A stretch of 39,471 bases of DNA from Phycisphaerales bacterium. GTDB lineage: Bacteria; Planctomycetota; Phycisphaerae; Phycisphaerales; UBA1924. The stretch is taken from the NCBI GenBank assembly GCA_011053195.1, contig DRKT01000175.1:1-39471 (forward strand). Reading direction: 5' to 3'. This document shows positions 37,239 to 39,471 of the stretch, piece after piece. Under the pieces are notes generated by a model. It was not told where the DNA came from and made no database searches. It worked only from the letters and a program-made list of their open reading frames with translations. The first letter of the stretch is position 1; each line of letters opens with the position of its first letter. The translations under genes and the position numbers were made by a program.

Positions 37239-38741
37239 ATGGCGGAGCCAATGCCGGCCGGGCCGGGGCATATGAGTCCGGAGGCGTTCCGGCGCATCGG
37301 GTATCGCGCGGTTGATCGGATCGCGGCGTACATGGAACAACTCGATGGGCTGGCTCCGATGCCGAAGACGGCCCCGGGTGAGGTCATGGCGAGGGTTCCG
37401 GAGTGTGCGGCCGATCCGCCGGGGGATGTGGATGAATGGGACAGCATATTTGAGGATCTCGAACAGTTCATCGAACCGAACCTGATGCATTGGCAGTCGC
37501 CGGGGTTTTTCGGGTATTTCCCGTGCAATTCGAGCGGACCGGCGATCATCGGTGAACTGCTGAGTGCCGGCTACGGTCAGCAGGGGATGCTCTGGCAGAC
37601 GTCGCCCGCATCGAACGAGCTCGAGCGGGCGCTGCTCGATCAGATGGCGCGGGCCTGCGGTTTGCCGGACCGGTTTGTTTCCACATCACCAAACGGGGGC
37701 GGGTGTATTCAGGGAACGGCGAGCGAATCGACGCTGGTGGCGATGGTCGCCGGTCGTCGGCGGGTGGTGGATCAGGGCGCCGATCCGGCGCGTGTGACGG
37801 TGTACGCCTCGAAAGAGACGCACAGCTCGTTCGTCAAGGCGGCGATGATCTCGGGATTGGCGATCTCGCCGGCGGATGAGCGCCGGGTTCGGCTGATCGC
37901 GGTTGACTCGACGGGCGCGATGGATGCCCTGGCTCTGCGTGAAGCCATTGTCCGCGACATGGATGCGGGGTGCACGCCGGCGATGGTGACGGCCACGCTC
38001 GGGACGACGGGCACCACCGCGATCGACCCGCTCGATGCGATCGGCCGGGTGATTGAGGAAACGGGGGCTGCGTCACGCGGGTGCTGGCTGCATGTCGATG
38101 CGGCGCACGCCGGGGCGATGCTGGTGTGCCCGGAACACCGGGGCATGCTGGCGGGGATCGAGCGCGTCGATTCGTTCTGTTTCAATCCACACAAATGGCT
38201 CTTGGTGAACTTTGACTGCAACCTGTTCTGGACCGCAGACCGCGGGGCCCTGGTGAACAGCCTCTCGGTGACGCCCGAGTATCTGCGCAATGAGGCGAGC
38301 GAGGGCGGCGAGGTCTTTGATTATCGCGATTGGTCGGTGCCTCTGGGCCGACGGTTCCGCTCGCTCAAGCTCTGGCTCGTGCTTCGGCACTACGGGCTTG
38401 CGGGTTTGCGGGCGCACATTCGCGGTCATCTTCGATTGGCGGCATTGTTCGAGGGTTGGGTGCGGTCTGATGAGCGGTTTGAGGTGCTCTCGCCGAGGAG
38501 GATGAATCTGGTGTGTCTGGCGCTCAAGGCCGGGGATGCGCCGACGCGCGAGCTGATGGATCGGGTCAACCGGTCGGGGCGGATCGTTGTGACGCATACT
38601 GTGATTTCGACCGAGGCCGGCCCACGATTGGCGATCCGTGTGGCGATCGGGGCGACGACGACCGAGCAGCGCCATGTCCGGGAGGCGTGGGCGAAGTTTG
38701 CCGAGGTCGCCGATGATCTTGTCGGCGGTGTAGGCTCATGA
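37239..38741 (+). CDS. PLP-dependent decarboxylase (aromatic-L-amino-acid decarboxylase-like, group II)
   Basis: 'HWQSPGFFGYFPCNSSGPAIIGELLSAGYGQQGMLWQTSPASNELE', 'LHVDAAHAGAMLVCPEHRG', PLP-lysine 'SFCFNPHKWLLVNFDC'. Confidence 0.92.
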   Translation: MAEPMPAGPGHMSPEAFRRIGYRAVDRIAAYMEQLDGLAPMPKTAPGEVMARVPECAADPPGDVDEWDSIFEDLEQFIEPNLMHWQSPGFFGYFPCNSSGPAIIGELLSAGYGQQGMLWQTSPASNELERALLDQMARACGLPDRFVSTSPNGGGCIQGTASESTLVAMVAGRRRVVDQGADPARVTVYASKETHSSFVKAAMISGLAISPADERRVRLIAVDSTGAMDALALREAIVRDMDAGCTPAMVTATLGTTGTTAIDPLDAIGRVIEETGAASRGCWLHVDAAHAGAMLVCPEHRGMLAGIERVDSFCFNPHKWLLVNFDCNLFWTADRGALVNSLSVTPEYLRNEASEGGEVFDYRDWSVPLGRRFRSLKLWLVLRHYGLAGLRAHIRGHLRLAALFEGWVRSDERFEVLSPRRMNLVCLALKAGDAPTRELMDRVNRSGRIVVTHTVISTEAGPRLAIRVAIGATTTEQRHVREAWAKFAEVADDLVGGVGS

Positions 38742-39394
38742 TGATGTGGATTCGACTGATCGGTGTTGGTGTGATCTCGGCTCTGGTGTCGGGGTGCGTT
38801 TCGACGCGTCCGGTTGCGGACGTGGGGAGGTCCGGGTCGAATCGATTTGCGATCCCGGCGGGGTCGTACGCGGATGCCTTTTCGGCGACGCGCGAGGTGC
38901 TGCTCGGGCTCGGGCTGACGCTGGATCGGATCGACGCGCGCATGGGTGTGCTGACGACGAAGCCGAACGAGTCCGGCGGGCTGGCGACACCCTGGGACCG
39001 GGTGCAGAGCGATCTCCGGGGTGAGATCGCGGACGCTGCCCATCCGCAGCGTCGGGTGGTGCGAGTTCGGTTTGTGCCGAGGTCGGAAGTTGATGTGCTG
39101 CCGAGCGATGCGCCGGGGTTGCAGATCGCGGGCGGGCCGCTGCCTGAGTCTTTGGTGGCTCGTTCCGAGCGTGAGGATCTTGTGGGTCTTGTGCGTGTGA
39201 CGATCGAGCGGGAGTATGAGCCGTACTGGCGACCCTCGGCTGTGGATTCCGGTCGATCGAGTCATGCCCGGGATCCATCGCTTCGTTCGCGGGGGATGTC
39301 CCGTTCGTTTGCGGTGCCGGTGGTGCGTGATGCGAAGCTGGAGCAGCGGATCGCGTCGGAGGTCGTCCGAGCACTGGACAGGCTGCCCGGCTGA
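38738..39394 (+). CDS. Lipoprotein, hypothetical
   Basis: Lipobox 'ALVSGC'; start overlaps the preceding stop (ATGA). Confidence 0.7.
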   Translation: MMMWIRLIGVGVISALVSGCVSTRPVADVGRSGSNRFAIPAGSYADAFSATREVLLGLGLTLDRIDARMGVLTTKPNESGGLATPWDRVQSDLRGEIADAAHPQRRVVRVRFVPRSEVDVLPSDAPGLQIAGGPLPESLVARSEREDLVGLVRVTIEREYEPYWRPSAVDSGRSSHARDPSLRSRGMSRSFAVPVVRDAKLEQRIASEVVRALDRLPG

Positions 39395-39407
39395 TCCGGG
39401 CGCATGG

Positions 39408-39470
39408 TCAGGTCTGGTTTCGGTTGATGGGGATGCTGGCGCCGGGTTTGGATTCGATCTGTCCCTCGGC
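39408..39470 (-). CDS. C-terminal end of a minus-strand protein cut by the window edge
   Basis: Minus frame reads ...AEGQIESKPGASIPINRNQT-stop; short, so weak evidence. Confidence 0.35.
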   Translation of the reverse strand, partial: AEGQIESKPGASIPINRNQT

Positions 39471-39471
39471 G

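Overview
High-GC bacterial chromosomal window, apparently Planctomycetes/Phycisphaerae-like (an inference from gene content and style, not tested). Coding is dense. Most genes are housekeeping or metabolic: nuoE, Xaa-Pro aminopeptidase, nhaA, an RsbU-like phosphatase, a peroxiredoxin, class I FBP aldolase, an ECF sigma factor with a membrane partner, a YpdA-like flavoprotein, queD, glmM, two amidohydrolase genes, a PPi-type phosphofructokinase, two DUF1579 proteins, ribB(A), a CMD/AhpD-like protein, a CCA-adding enzyme, tandem ClpP/NfeD-like secreted proteins, an M3 peptidase and an AADC-like PLP decarboxylase. An AT-richer islet at about 7.55-8.65 kb carries an AbrB-like/PIN toxin-antitoxin pair with a perfect 16-bp palindrome upstream. 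The most striking region is 15466-20678. It is a compact co-directional capsid cassette (SPP1 gp6-like portal, coiled-coil scaffold-like protein, SU10-type HK97-fold major capsid protein, three small head/tail-connector-like ORFs, a TM+coiled-coil protein). It sits between glmM plus a small conserved ORF on one side and a lipoprotein plus amidohydrolase genes on the other. No terminase, protease, tape measure, endolysin, integrase or att site was visible in the window. This fits a domesticated or GTA-like particle locus, or a stripped prophage remnant. A 26-nt hairpin with a GAGA (GNRA-type) loop lies just after the capsid gene. No rRNA, tRNA or CRISPR array was recognised by eye. All family assignments come from reading motifs, with no database search.
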